A stretch of DNA of 64,000 nt, taken from positions 60,135,334-60,199,333 of the forward strand of contig NC_051084.1 in the NCBI RefSeq assembly GCF_004664715.2. Reading direction: 5' to 3'. Origin of the DNA: Peromyscus leucopus (Eukaryota > Chordata > Mammalia > Rodentia > Cricetidae). Positions 35,673-48,322 of this stretch are shown piece by piece. A model generated the notes under the pieces. The model did not search any database and was not told the origin of the DNA. It worked only from the letters and a program-made list of their open reading frames with translations. Position numbers and translations under genes: made by a program. Position 1 is the stretch's first letter. Each line of letters begins with the position of its first letter.

Positions 35673-35950
35673 GCTCCATGCCATGGGCTGGGGGCCCAGA
35701 CTGAATAAAGTTAAAAAGAAATTCTGAACAGAAGAACCAGAATTCCTCTCTGCTTTCTGGCCATGGATGCAATGTGACCTGCTTCACATGCCTGCCTCCA
35801 CAGCTAAGAGTCACTCTGTCTGTCAGGCCTTGCCGGCCATGAGCCACGACTTCCCTCCTTAAGTTTCTTGACTATTATTTTGTCACGACAAAGACTGTCA
35901 CAACCAATGAACATAAACTTGAAAAAGAAACCCGTATTCTGCCTTTACTC
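35673..35950 (+). mobile_element. Older interspersed repeat, right part
   Basis: 'gctccatgccatgggctggg' follows on from 'cataggtaactcc' to the left of the LTR. 'gcaatgtgacctgcttcaca' and 'ttaagtttcttgactattat' complete the element in order. Confidence 0.7.
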
Positions 35951-36490
35951 TTTGCTCAACACAGCACCCGGGTAAAACCAATCACATTTTCCTAGCCATT
36001 TATATCTCTTTCATTTGATTAAAATTAGTAATTTGATCCTGTGAGAACAATGCTTATGGATTTTATTTATTTTCTTGGGAAACTTTCAAATAACATTTTA
36101 AAGAACCAAGGAATATTCTCCCCGCATGTCTCTAGTAGTGATGGTAGAGGCAGGCCCTAGAACATCCACTCTTGAGGACTGCAGCCACAACTCTGAGCAT
36201 TAGTGTGCCTGGCAATTTCACTGGAGTCTAGGAATAGAGATGATGGTGGGTGTTAGTCAGGCAAATCTACTAAGTGAAAAAGTAGGCTGATGGCTGAGAA
36301 TAATTTTAATGCAATGGCAACTATGGACCAAATAGGACTTCAAGGTATATTAATCCTCTTTCCTAGAAAATTAGACAACCAGAACACTAGCTGACAGAAA
36401 ATTAAAACCAAGCAAAAGACTCACCAAAGGGTGGCCTCACAGCATCAAAAATAACCGAAATCCCAGGGATGGGCTAGGTGTCAGCTGGCC
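35951..36490. other. Intergenic stretch, no recognised element
   Basis: Nothing assignable. Confidence 0.4.
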
Positions 36491-36840
36491 TCCTAAAACT
36501 CTGACCTCCCACATCTTCCCCCTCCAGAAGCGTGTGTGTTGAAGACCCCAAAAGCACAGAATGAGCAGGGACTAACAACCGAAGTGAAATTCTCATCATG
36601 TGTTCTCATCTTTCGGGGAGAGAGCGCTGTTGGTGAATTATCACCAATTATTATTAGCAGTCGTGTGGTATCGCTCTGCTCGATATCCAATTTTAAAAGA
36701 GGAAAGGACAGAAGTGCTGTCTCATTCTGCTACACCAGCTGAAGGTCTAAAGTTCAAAACTATAACCCGGAATTCTCTCCCAAACTCTGCTCTCTGCGGG
36801 TAGGAGAAAGTGAGAAGACAAGGAAGTGTGGTGGAGCACA
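36491..36840. other. CpG-containing block, LTR or regulatory candidate
   Basis: Several CpGs (ttcggggagagagcgctg, tcgtgtggtatcgctctgct, cgatatcc) cluster here, unlike the CpG-poor surroundings. No long open frame of protein character. It could be an old LTR or a conserved regulatory element; I cannot choose. Confidence 0.3.
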
Positions 36841-37820
36841 TTGACCACTGGATGGCAGCAGTGCTTCATATAGCTCAGCTGACCTCTTGAGGGCCCATTG
36901 CCTTAGAAACCTCAAGAGGGTTTACAGCGAGGATGGACCAAACTTGAAAGTTGGAGGACAAAACTAGGGTAACATTACATAAAAAAATATCTGTTTTTAA
37001 CTTTAACTATATCATAATTTTAAACATGTCCAAACCTTTGTCATTTTTCATTAAATAGAGTGCCTTATTTTGTAGCACGAAATGGAACTTTTAACTCTAC
37101 AGCTTTCCGATTACAGCAAGTTCGTATGCTTTCCCTCAATGAGTCTGGTCACAGAATCCCTACCATTTCACTTATTTAGTACTGAGTTGTCCTATCCTCA
37201 GGACCAGCCTATAAGCAAACCCAAAGGGCCCAGGCCATAGGGCGGAAGCACGGAGGAAGGATCGAAAACATCCACAGCCAGGCTGAATTACATGCTGGAA
37301 AGCTTAAAGGGATGAGCAAAAACATCCAAACCTAGCCCCTGTTAAATGCTGGGGAGGTGGGTATGAGTTTCCTAGGTCTGCCACAACCAATTACCACAAA
37401 ATAGGTGGCCTACCATAACAATAGCCGTCATCTTATACCTGCTTCTGCTCCTCCAGATGGCCCCTGGATCACAGCAGTAGCTCGGTCATCACCTTCCCCT
37501 GCCTTTCTTCCCCGTGTCCCTGTCTCTTAGAATAGACCTTGTCATTGGAGTTTTGGGCAGGGCCTAATCAGGATAACCTCATCTCAAGATCCTTAACTAT
37601 TAAGAAGACTTCCAAGCACAAGTATGTAACGTCATCCAATCACAAGTAAGTGATGACATCCAACCAAGCTCAGGGAGAGGCAGGCTGTCTTCTGATGTCT
37701 CCCTAGTCTCATCATCACGATTGACCACCCGTCTATCTGGAGAGAAGCCACCTAATAGCAGTTGAAGTGGTAAGTTCCCTTAACTGTGGTGCTGTAGTTT
37801 CTGGGAGTTTGTTACTGGTT
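36841..37820. other. Intergenic stretch, no recognised element
   Basis: Nothing assignable. A 15-base near-duplicate, 'acgtcatccaatcacaagta' and 'gatgacatccaaccaagctc', occurs around 37628-37670. Confidence 0.4.
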
Positions 37821-37885
37821 AAAAAACAAACAAACAAACAAACAAACAAACAAAAAAGCAAAACAAAACAAACAAACAAAAAACC
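37821..37885. repeat. (AAAC)n microsatellite
   Basis: CAAA/AAAC repeats of about 60 bases with a few interruptions. Confidence 0.95.
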
Positions 37886-38016
37886 ACTTCAATATATCTC
37901 TGAAAACCCTTTGGTAAAATAACTTGCTATGTGTGTTACCAAGAATTACTGCACTGATAATATTCAATTTATCCTGCTACAATGATAACAAAATATTCAA
38001 ATTTGATTAGTCTTTT

Positions 38017-38261
38017 TAAAAGATTTATTTTTAATTTTTAATTATTATATGCATGTTTGTCTGTATGTGGTCATATGCATGTGACTGCAATGCCCACAGA
38101 GGCCAGCAGAGGGCAGTGCCCACAGAGGCCAGAAGAAGGCAGTGCCTAAAGAGGCCAACAGTGAATATCAGATATTCTGGAGCTGGAATTGCAGGTAATT
38201 GTGAGCCATCTCATGTAGGTGCATGGTTCTCTATAATACCCATGCCATCTCTCCAGTCTTA
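38017..38261 (-). mobile_element. B2/B3 SINE, antisense, with internal tandem triplication
   Basis: Right end 'catgccatctctccagtctt' is the complement of the tRNA-like head; left end is the complemented A-rich tail. The body segment is triplicated at 38091-38161. Confidence 0.75.
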
Positions 38262-38282
38262 GATTAGTCCTTTTTTTTCTTC

Positions 38283-39340
38283 TCATATATATATTTTTTA
38301 TTGATTCTTTGAGAATTTCACATCATATACCCCAATCCCACTCATTTCCCAGTCCCTCCATATATGCCTCCATCCTGTAGCCTCCTCCCCGAACCCCAAA
38401 AATAAAATAAATATTTTGCTTCTCCATCTTTCCTGCCTCTCCTTCACATGTTCATTTGTCATAGTGGCCTTGGGAGCTGAGGTATGTTATACAGTATAGC
38501 CTTTAGCTCTAACAGCTTTACCTGCAAATGTTCACTTCAATGAGTTGTTGGTCTGATTCAAGGCCTTTGGCTTCTGGCATGAAATCAACACTAGACCCTC
38601 ACTGGAACTCCGCTCAGATATCTTGCTGTTGCCCTGAGTTATGGAGATCCTGCAGCTATGGTTCTGCAGGATCAGTCCCTTCATGCACTTTAGCAGATCA
38701 TAGATGGGGTAGATGTCGGGGTGGGCCAACTCCAAAGCCTGAATGTGTGGCTGGGTGGTAGATGAGTTGGTTAGTCCAGACCTTCCCCATGACCACCTGC
38801 CTCAGGGGAGAGTCAGGGCCAGTTTTTCTGTTACTGTGGCCTGCAAGGGGCAGGGACAATTCTCCCAGGGCTGTTGAAAGTTGGGGTAGCTCTCCCACGA
38901 GGAAGGAGTAGCTCTCACACTGAGGCAGCCAGTAAGGAACATGAAGAGTTCTCCCCATGTTACCACCAGGGCTAGTTCTCTCATGGCTTCTGGTGGTAAC
39001 AAGACCCATGGACATCAACACGGACTCTGGCTGCCTTAGGACCATGGACCCTCAGCTACAGCTTGTGCCCAGACATCACCATGGCTCTGGGTGGCAGCAC
39101 AGATCAAATCAGTATGATTCTGGGAGGCAGCTTGGCCCTCAGACATCATCATGGCATCAGGTGACAGCACAGACCACAGGCATCCACATGGCCCTCAGTG
39201 ATATCATGGTCCAGGATCATCAGCACAGACTCAGCTAAGGTAGAGCCATAGACCCAGATACTGCCCTCAGCAGCAGCACAGACTTAGACATCACTTGGCC
39301 CCAGGTGGCAGTGTAAGCCTGTTGGCATAGGCTTATTTAT
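38283..39340 (+). mobile_element. Interspersed repeat, class undetermined (copy 2, longer)
   Basis: The first 420 bp parallel 7226-7685. The remainder is a degenerate repetitive stretch built of 'gacatcaccatggc', 'gacatcatcatggc' and 'gcagcacagac' words. Open frames across it carry no recognisable protein. Strand is arbitrary. Confidence 0.6.
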
Positions 39341-41585
39341 ATTATCCTGTTCTTTACCACCTTTGCGTCTTCAGTTCTGCCTCTCTCCACTATTTTTTTG
39401 GGTTTTTTTTGGGGGGGTTACTCTTTTTACTTTTGACTTTTTGGGGGGAGAGAGGGGTCTACCACCCAGCTCCCAAATAAACAGAGTGACTCTGGTGATT
39501 CCCTAGGAAGTCAGAATGGGAATCGCAGTAGGAGCATCTGATGTGGACACCAATCATGTTTAACTCAGATAACTGGAAAACCAACAGAGTGGCACCAATT
39601 GAGGGGCCTACAGAATCTGGGATCTCAGTTCTAGCCTTTGAGTCTGGTATTCCCAGAGGCAACTATAAGGTTTAATTGCAAGGGAGGGCCAAGGATATTG
39701 CTCAAGAAAAAAAAAAGTGAAATAAGTAAAGGAAGTAGGAATAAAGATAAGGAAGACATAAAAGGAAGGAAGGAAGAAAAAAGAAAGGAAGAGGGCAGGA
39801 AGTGTAAGCACTCCACTGGGGAATCCTTTGAATTCCCACCTGCCCCCCTCTCCGATTTCTTACTGGAACAGTGTGACTCATGATAACCTTCATCTCCACA
39901 AGGTAACACCCAGTCCTGCTTCGGTTTGCCCAGATGAAAGGTACTCTCCAAATACAGAATGATGGCACCCAGGTTGGCATTTGAGCAAGACAGGATTACA
40001 GTGTGGTCTCCCATTGTTTAAAAGCAGAGCACTCCTAACAGAGATGTGGGGCTTCACACAGTCCCACTGTGGGTTGGAAAACTTTCTGGCAGGGCCATGG
40101 TTGCCAAGGAAACTGCAGCAGGAAAGACTAGCGTTGTGGGTTCTTGGTTGATTGGTGAAGCTTAGAGCGGAATACCACCTGAAAGACAGACTTGTAGTGA
40201 CCGGGACAAAAACAAATGATGGCTACTAGAAGGGACCATATCCATCTTCTCCCTCACATCCCATCTGGTTGACAACTCCCAGCACAGAAGGAGATAGTCT
40301 TCTCTGGGCCAATAAATGGGACTTGGAAGCCATGAGCGTGAACAAATGTGCCCCATAAGGAACTGTTGCCTTATGTAGTTACAACTAGGTTAGACTCAGG
40401 CATCCTTGCCTATGTTTGCACTGTTCATTAAGGACCAGAAGAAAGGCTGCCTTGCCAGTTTCTCCACTGGGGGGATGTGTGTACAGGATTAGGACATGCC
40501 ACTTATTTGTTTTACTCACTGCACATCTGTGAGCTTGTCTTGAGAGCTCCCCAGTGGAATTAGTTCTTCCTCTCTGCTGTCTGGGAATGACATTCAAGTT
40601 TTTATTATCACATTCTATTGTTATGATTGGGGGGGGACTGTCTATTATTTTTTACACATCTATTACTTTTACTAGCCAAATGATTTTCTTGACATCAAAG
40701 ATTATGTTTATTTACCTCTTGCAGGTGGCCAGGGCAAGTACTTGACAAAATAGGTTCCCCATAATTATTCCAGTGATCTGTTCTATTGAGGTGAAATGTG
40801 AGGGAAAGTGGAAAACACAGCCAAGCATGGAATAACTCTATGAAACAGAGACTATGTAACCATCTACAGGGAGACCTTTCCTAGTTGCAAGCCATTTATA
40901 TAGTTAATACACATACTTTTCATGTTTCTTCTACCCCTTTAAGGTAGGTGGTGCTGCTCACACAGAAAAGAAACTCAACCCAAGAAAGTTCAAGTGACTT
41001 ACACCAATCAGATTTACCCCACACATCTCTTAGCCATTGCATTACTGTTTCAGAGACTTAAAATAGATTTTGTCGAGTCTTGTTTATAGTGCTCCTCGGA
41101 GTGTGAAGGACTCAGACCTCTCATGGTGGTGAAACCATCTTTGATGAGAGACAATGAAGTTAGATTCTGCATTGGCTGGGATACAGCTAGGACCCAGTAA
41201 TGTGTGTGCATAATGATGCCAACATAAAAGAACAGACAAAACACACTAGAAGTGAAACCTGAAGTTCCAACATTTACTAGCCCTGGAGGAATTTTCAGGT
41301 GATTTAAACACTTTGCTCTTCAGATTCTTCATCTCTAACTAAGGTGAATGATATGATTTTCCTAAAAGAAAAGATGTGAGAATTAGACAATATATACAAT
41401 GTGCTTAGCATAATTCCCAACATAAGTTAAGTGCTTAGTGAAATATCAGTTTTATTACTAATACCATCAGGGTAAATATGGATGTTATCGTTGTTATGAA
41501 AATTGTGGTTTAGGAATTGTTTGATTGATTTTTAAGGGACAGGGATCTAATCAAGAGCGTACTCACCTCTGACGATGACCTTAAG
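39341..41585. other. Intergenic stretch with G/T and purine-rich runs
   Basis: T/G runs at 39393-39450 and a purine-rich tract (GGAAGGAAGGAA) at 39735-39800. Overlapping frames on both strands at 39608-40014 are compositional. No gene supported. Confidence 0.45.
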
Positions 41586-41594
41586 GAGCTGTTC

Positions 41595-41722
41595 AATTTT
41601 TTTTTCTAATTTTTATAACAAGGTCTTGTTATGTAGTCCAAGTGGCTTGCACTTACTGCAATCCTCCTGCCTCAACTTTCCAAGTACTGGGATTACAGGA
41701 TGAGCCACTATGCCTGGCGATT
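41595..41722 (-). mobile_element. Old B1-like SINE, antisense
   Basis: 'caaggtcttgttatgtagtc', 'aatcctcctgcctcaacttt' and 'actgggattacaggatgagc' then 'cactatgcctggcg' are the complemented B1 in order. Confidence 0.75.
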
Positions 41723-42240
41723 TAAGAATCACTGAAATATTATTTCAAAATCTTTGCTTCTTTCAAAGCTTAGTGAAAACAAAAAATGGTGCTGCTCAAT
41801 AAGTGAGTGGGTTCTGGTTGGTCAGTTGACACTCTACTCATTGTAAGCAGCCAGTGACCCACTGTGGGGTTTGCAAAGTCAACAGAGTGAGAGCTTCTCC
41901 GTGTTGGTAAGAGAAGATAGTTAAAGCAGAAACTAATTTGTGTAAATACTTTGAAAACTAAAAATGCATGACCTCCTGGGACCTTGATCCTTAACTAAAA
42001 TTTACAGAAATGGTCTTGTTTATGTTCTCTATTTAATATGGACTCGATAGAAATTCTTTTCCTTTCTACTGCCCCACTGTCATGCCAGAGTCTCTGAAAC
42101 ACACATTCTTTCCATGGAACATATGTCTGGCTAACAGCTTTTTAATGTGATCTGATATTGGTGCGTTTTCTCATTCTGTAAATTCATTCTCACAACTCAT
42201 TCATTTCTTCCTATGTAAATTTTCTATAGCTGGATAAATC
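41723..42240. other. Intergenic stretch, no recognised element
   Basis: Nothing assignable. Confidence 0.4.
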
Positions 42241-42610
42241 ATCCATAAGCAGCTCTATTGGGGGATTTATTAAGGCAACTCTACATGTTAAAAAAGGAGG
42301 TTTATTTTGGGGTAACTTACAGCCAGTAAAGGGGTTGGTTACAGGATCCAGGAAAGCTGTAGTGCAGTTCAGCAGTGTTCTCTAGAGAACTCTGCTCAGT
42401 CTACATCCAGCATCCAGGATCACAAGGAATCAAGAGAGCCAGCACATCCGGATCCTTGGTCTTAAGGGCTCCCATCTCGGACCTGCCCTAGGAGCAATTC
42501 ATAGGTAGGTGTGGCAGTTATTGGAAGCCTCACTAGGGGTAGTACTTCCAGGTCAAAGATGGAACAGCTACCCACTACATAACTCAACAGCCAAGGAAAT
42601 ACACTTTACT
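42241..42610 (-). mobile_element. Probable LTR-class repeat
   Basis: 'ggaggtttattttggggtaa', 'tctacatccagcatccagga' and 'gggctcccatctcggacctg' resemble a rodent LTR-type repeat. Ends and orientation are uncertain. Confidence 0.35.
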
Positions 42611-44695
42611 GATTTCCCCATGTTTACTATCTGCTGGAGACCATGACCAGACCTCATAGGGAGCTAGAGAGCCATGGACCCTAAAGTCAGGATGTAGTAT
42701 TTGCCACAAAGTCTCTGCTTCTACTGATGAGGAGTTCTACCCAAGACCACATGGCAAACAATGATCTAGCTATCGAAGTTCTGGCTGTCATAAGACATGT
42801 CACTTTCCTTAAGCTCACTGGGGACATTAACAGAGCCCAGTCTAACTCCTTGCAGCAGTGGTGGTCTCCTGACAGCTTCTTGGCTTCACTTGTTCCAGAG
42901 ACCACTCTTTCTCAAGCATTTTCACTGTTTGTACCAATGTTCTTCAGAGGATAGAATCTGTAAAGAAGTGCCGCAATGCTTCATGAATTTCACTCAGTTA
43001 ATACAGACTTTGCCTTGGGAGTTAGCCCATTGTCAAAATTATAGCTTTACTTGAGATTCCTGGGCTGTTTCCATAGATAATTCCAGAAGGATTTCAGTCA
43101 CAGGCAGTACAGCCTGAATGTGCTCAGCACACTTTAGAATCAAATGGGCTCATCTGCATCTCAGCTTAGTTAAAAAAAAAAAAAAGCCACAACCAGAGAC
43201 AGAAATGCAGTTAAAGTCTTATATTTAGCATTGCATATGCTTGGGTCAAAATCAGCTCAGAATAGCAGCGCTAGAAATGAAATCAAACTTCCTAAATGGG
43301 ATTGAATCTTAGAATGTTAATGCTGAAGGAGCTGTTGATTTTGTAGCAGTAACCTCGCCTAGGAAGGTAAAGGTCCATTTATCCCCTGGTTAGTGGGGGA
43401 ACCAGAACCAGTGTTCAGTTCTTCAAACCCAGTACAATTGCACCTGTGGCCTAACCTGTCTCATGTTTTGGATGTATGTCTTAAATGAACAACTCTGTCT
43501 GTCCACAGACATTATCTCACTTGATTTGCATGCACATTGTATTGATTCTACTAAATTAAGTGGGAGCCTTCAGAACACATTTGCAATTCCACCTCCTGTG
43601 CCGCTGGAGTTTACCCCTCAACTGGAAAGATCTCAATTTGGATGCATCCTGGACATGTCAAGATGCCAGGAGTCACAGTTCTGTGTGTACAAGGTAGCTT
43701 TGCTCTCTTGCCTGTTCTTGACAGATGCTCAGGGATTCAGTGTGACACAAGCAGGCTCAGTAAGAATTATTCAGTCACAGCTATACAAAGGAAACAAGAC
43801 CCAGCCTACCCCCCCCGCCCCCCGCCGCCCCAAAAAAAAAAGACAGCGCATGAGAGTGATTTGTTTTGGAAGAAACTCTTGCTTCTCCCTAGCTCCTAGC
43901 TTCGGCTGACATTCAAAGGGATCAAGACAGAAAGAAAGAATGACTAACACGGCAGCCTGCTCACCTCAGAGCTGCAGCTCCTGTGGGTCCCTTCATCACA
44001 GGAGGTGTGAAAAAGGAAGAGCAAGCAGGGTACACAACAGGCAGTTCCGCCAGCAGAATTGCACATGCCTGCACCCACGGTGATTAGGAGGTCTGGGTTT
44101 CTCCCTGCCACAGTCTTGAGCAAGTCATTCGACTCACGCAGAATCCTTGCCCTGACCCAGGTCAAGGGACATTTGGGTTACATTAGTGTTATTAAATACC
44201 ATCACAGTTACCACTATGATGATGATGATGAGTTGCAGAAGCAAATCTTTGTTCCATAGAAATCAAAAGTGTGACCTGTCTTTAATAAGGTGACTTTAAG
44301 GTTGGGCATGTGAGAATCCCTCTGTCTCAGGCCCTCCCCTATTCATGCCCCTGAAACATACAGTGCAACAGATGAATTGAGCAAGGCTGCAAGCAAATTG
44401 CCAGTCTCTAAGGATCTCTGTTTCTCACCTTATTAATCGGGAGATTAATCCATGTCTGTCTGTCCTCTGTGCCCAGTACTTTCTAACACACCGCTAGGAG
44501 GGGGAGGGAATCAGATGGCTCACCACAGCCTCTGATCTCCAGAGTCAAAGTGAGCATTGCCATCCAGATGGCACTGAAAATACCCTGTGCCAAGCCAGCA
44601 TATGAATGCATTAAGTGGTTGACAACTCACGGTTGACAGGTAGAACTTGAAATGGAGTCTGGTGCTTATTTGTTATCTATGTGCATGTGACATTG
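42611..44695. other. Intergenic stretch with an unassigned 148-codon open frame
   Basis: The longest open frame of the window, 43463-43909 on the + strand, runs through a C/A homopolymer patch at 43808-43838. It has no domain, signal or splice context that I recognise. The surroundings look unique. Confidence 0.4.
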
Positions 44696-44696
44696 A

Positions 44697-44942
44697 GGTC
44701 CAGTGTCTTCCTCAGTTGTTCTCCTCCCTAATTTTTGAAACAGGGTCTCCTATGGAACCGGAAGAACACTGACTCAGCCTCACTGGGAGAGCCACAGGGG
44801 GCTTCCTCTCTCTGCCTCCTCAGTGCTGAGGTTACAGGCACATGCATCCACACCAGGCTTTGTGCATGAGCTCCAGGTGCTCAAACTCAGGTCCTCATAC
44901 TTGATCAGCAAACACTTTTTTGACAGAGCCACCTCCCCAGGC
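44697..44942 (-). mobile_element. B4/RSINE1-type composite SINE, antisense
   Basis: 'tgaaacagggtctcctatgg' (complemented B1-type end), 'ctctgcctcctcagtgctga' and 'agagccacctccccaggcc' (complemented tRNA-like head). Confidence 0.7.
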
Positions 44943-46130
44943 CAAGGAAGAGCTTTGTCATAACCCTATAAATCTTGAAATTTCTAGATAACCATTCAAC
45001 AACAACCACAAAAACATTTCTTTTAACAAACACAAAGTCTATGCTAGATGTAATTTGATTTAAAATTCAATCATGAATAAAATAATATCAAATATGTTTC
45101 TCAGTTTCATCCCTTACCGTTAAAGCTACCTGGGCTCTCACTAGGATCTTCACTGTGTAGACAAGCACATTAGTGGCTGGGCACTAGTCTTTCCCCATGA
45201 TCTTCTCCCACCCTCATTTTCTGTATTGTGATTTCATACAACAAAGCCTTTTCATTACTCCCATTGATTTCTTAGGCACTATGCATTTAAGATGGTTTGA
45301 GAGGACTCATCTGTACAAATAAACCCATTTTTCAGAACAATGTACATATTTCTGCTAGTGTTGTTCATCTATATCCTGTGCTGTGAATCACCTAAAATGT
45401 GATTTTTACTAATTCTTAAGAGGTTTTGCAAAAAAATTCAACACCACCACTATGCAATATATTTGCATTTTCCCCCTGAAATGTCATGGGTAACATCTCC
45501 TCAGAATGATTGCAAATACAAGAATTGCTATGTGTGAGATCCCTGTTGTTTTGGAATTTTGGCAGAGCCTCCAAAGCTGCTAAGGAAGGGTGTTAAATAT
45601 CTGTGCATTCTAAAAAGAGATATCAGATCATCCAGGCAGTACTTGCTAAGAGGTAATCCAAGACGCAGTTTGCTTACATTAATCCCCAAACTCTTCATCT
45701 ATGGCAATTGCAGACAGAGATTGACCATGGAAAGTTTGAGAGGACAGGTGTCCTCAGGGGAACTTGCCAAGGTCCAGAATGTCACTCTCACTTGAGTAAG
45801 AAGATGACCATTTTCTCCCAGAAGCTCCCAGAGCTTCTAGACTCCAGAATCTAGAGAATGCCTAGTGAAAGGAAAGGCAGTTGCTTGAACTAGCAAGATC
45901 AATTACACATTGTGTAGGGATATTTGCAAACTGTAGAATTCTGTGAGCTCCTTTTTTCCTCCAGTTTTTACAGACAATGCCACAGCTAGCTGGAATAGAT
46001 CTAAGTCTCACCTAGAGAAAACCAAGGGATAGAGGCAATGTGTAAATTGACTCAAGGCCAGAAGAGCAGAAAATGCTCATAGACTAAGGGTGTCATTGCC
46101 ACAGTGGATGTCCCTCTAGCAGAAAATTGC
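44943..46130. other. Intergenic stretch, no recognised element
   Basis: Unique-looking. The frame at 45559-45795 is unassigned. Confidence 0.4.
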
Positions 46131-47730
46131 AAAAAAAAAAAAAAAAAAAACAAACTTGTCTTGAATAATGCTCGCAAAGACTTTGCCCTTAGTGGGCTAG
46201 CTGGTAGGAGTTAAATATCATCGGGAGAAAATATCAGAAATATACAGTTATGGGTGATAAAGGAAGGCTGAAATGGTGAAAATGACCAACCAGAGACTGT
46301 ACAGCTTTGCATGGGAATGGGAGCTGTTGAGACCCCAAGAGATCAAACTGTGAACCCATGAAAGAGAATGCAACAGGACTCAGTGTTTGTATACAGCCCA
46401 CTTGTAGGATAGTTCGACGACGACGACGACAGCCTTCTTAGTCCCTTTCTTTTCTTCTCAGCTCCTTAAAACAGCCTTGGAGGAGCCAGAAAAAAAAGGA
46501 GAGGGAAGGACTCTAGAAAGGGGTGAGAGGGAACAGAAACTGATTATCTGATCCCATTTCCAACCTCTAAGTTCTTTTCCTGAACTAGGCTGACATTGGT
46601 CAATAATTAGTTGCATAGCTGGGTGAGAGGATAGACTCCAAACATTGGAGTCTTGTAATGTTAGACTCAGCTACACATTTTAAAAGCATATGGACAATGT
46701 CAGACATACCCAAACAGACTGGAATAATGGTATAATGGACTTCTGTGGCCTCATCACCCAGCACCAATGGCGGCCATCTATTTATATCCTCTTCATATTC
46801 TTCTACAAATTAAGTTGAACCATGATGCGACCATCATAATTCCTAAATGTAAAATTCCAGTCTGGTGTCTGACTACCAGTGCCTTCCAGATGTCATAGGC
46901 TCTTCTCCCTGCCCCCCTTTTTTTTCTATCCAGATTCTAATAACAAAAACCTCCTTTTAATCGTGTCTTGGGGTGGAGGGATCGGCCTATTCCTCCCTCT
47001 CAGTTTGTGTATTTAGAGGGAAGGTGACATATGTGTACCTGGAGGGTATGGAGAGGTTTATCAGTCACATAATGGAACTTTATGAAAAGGACAAGGTGGG
47101 CATCCAAGTCCTTCTGACATGATTTGAGCCAAGTGAGAACCCAGTGGTTCGGGGCTTTGCTGCAGTTAGAAGACGGGGTTTGGGTGGGTTTCATGCTGCT
47201 AGCTGTGAACATCCCTATCTAGTAGGCATCCCCTCAAGTGGTCTGTAGTCCCTGGGCTACCTCCTCCTGTCTAACTCCCCAGGCAGTATGCGAACAGAAA
47301 GACAAAAGTTGCTGCCCAAAGCACTTCCTCTGAGCCAACAGTACTGTGCCAGAAGGCAGAGGCCAAGCGTGGCCAAGAGCGGTGTGGCACTCTTCCCAGT
47401 ATCAGCTCTCACTGGGAATGCTGAATAGACACCATAAATTACAGCTCTTCACAGATGAGTTTCTAGGAATATTTTCATTCTCTGCTTCTATTACATGTTC
47501 CTTCTTAGCAATAGATGCTAGAGGCCTGATCTGGCCCCTGGGAGAATTAATTCAGTAACTCATCCCTTAGCAGTGCTGAAGATCTACCCTGAGTGTCTCA
47601 GCATTCAGCCAAGGATACACTCATTGTTGCCAACTGCAGAAGTTTAGAATCAGCTCAACACCTGAGGAACTACTGAGGTCCTCCTACGTTTTGAATGGAA
47701 TACCTTAAAATCTATCAAGAGAAAATCAAA
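46131..47730. other. Intergenic stretch with poly-A and (CGA)n
   Basis: A 20-base A run at 46131-46150 and a (CGA) repeat at 46415-46430. Otherwise nothing assignable. Confidence 0.45.
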
Positions 47731-47755
47731 TTTTTCTTTTCTTTTCTTTTCTTTT

Positions 47756-47848
<93 letters not shown>
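47731..47848. repeat. (TTTTC)n(CT)n(CTTT)n polypyrimidine microsatellite
   Basis: About 118 bases of uninterrupted pyrimidine: TTTTC units, then about 30 CT dinucleotides (47761-47820), then CTTT units. Confidence 0.98.
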
Positions 47849-47851
<3 letters not shown>

Positions 47852-48094
47852 GAATTAGCCTAAAGCACCAAAAATACTGTGGAGCCTACATCTCTCATCT
47901 GTCCAACAGTATCCTCCATTCTAAGATGCATCATGTCTCATGGAAAGTTCCCACTATGACGGCATAAACAGTGGTATTCTGGATCCCACTTGAGAGGACC
48001 AGTGTCAGGTATAACACAGAATTTTATAGTGTAATGGATTGTTTTAAACAGATAACAAGTTAACTTTTGATCAAGTATAAAAACTATACCTTTT

Positions 48095-48322
48095 GCTGAC
48101 TTCCTATTTTATTATTTCATTTTTATTTATTTTATGTGTTTGGGTGCTTCAGTGTGATCACATCAGTGCACCATTGGGATATCCATACTGCAGCATGAAT
48201 GTGGATGTCAGAGGAAAGCATCCAGAATTTGGTCCTGTCCTTCCACTTTGTGGGTCCTGGGAATCAAACTCAGGTCATCAAGCTTGGGGGCAGGCTGCTA
48301 AGCCATCTTGCTGGCCCACAAT
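48095..48322 (-). mobile_element. tRNA-derived (B2/B3 superfamily) SINE, antisense
   Basis: 'gatgtcagaggaaagcatcc', 'ctttgtgggtcctgggaatc' and 'ctaagccatcttgctggccc' are the complement of the family at 20690. Confidence 0.7.

Noticed and set aside
35497..35847. 116-codon minus-strand frame
   Set aside because: Crosses the LTR/older-repeat junction, so it is an assembly of two repeats rather than a gene.
39608..40014. Overlapping frames on both strands
   Set aside because: Driven by a purine-rich GGAA tract; no consistent protein in either strand.
43463..43909. 148-codon open frame, the longest in the window
   Set aside because: No recognisable domain, runs through a C/A homopolymer patch, no splice or promoter context; expected by chance in 64 kb of mammalian DNA.
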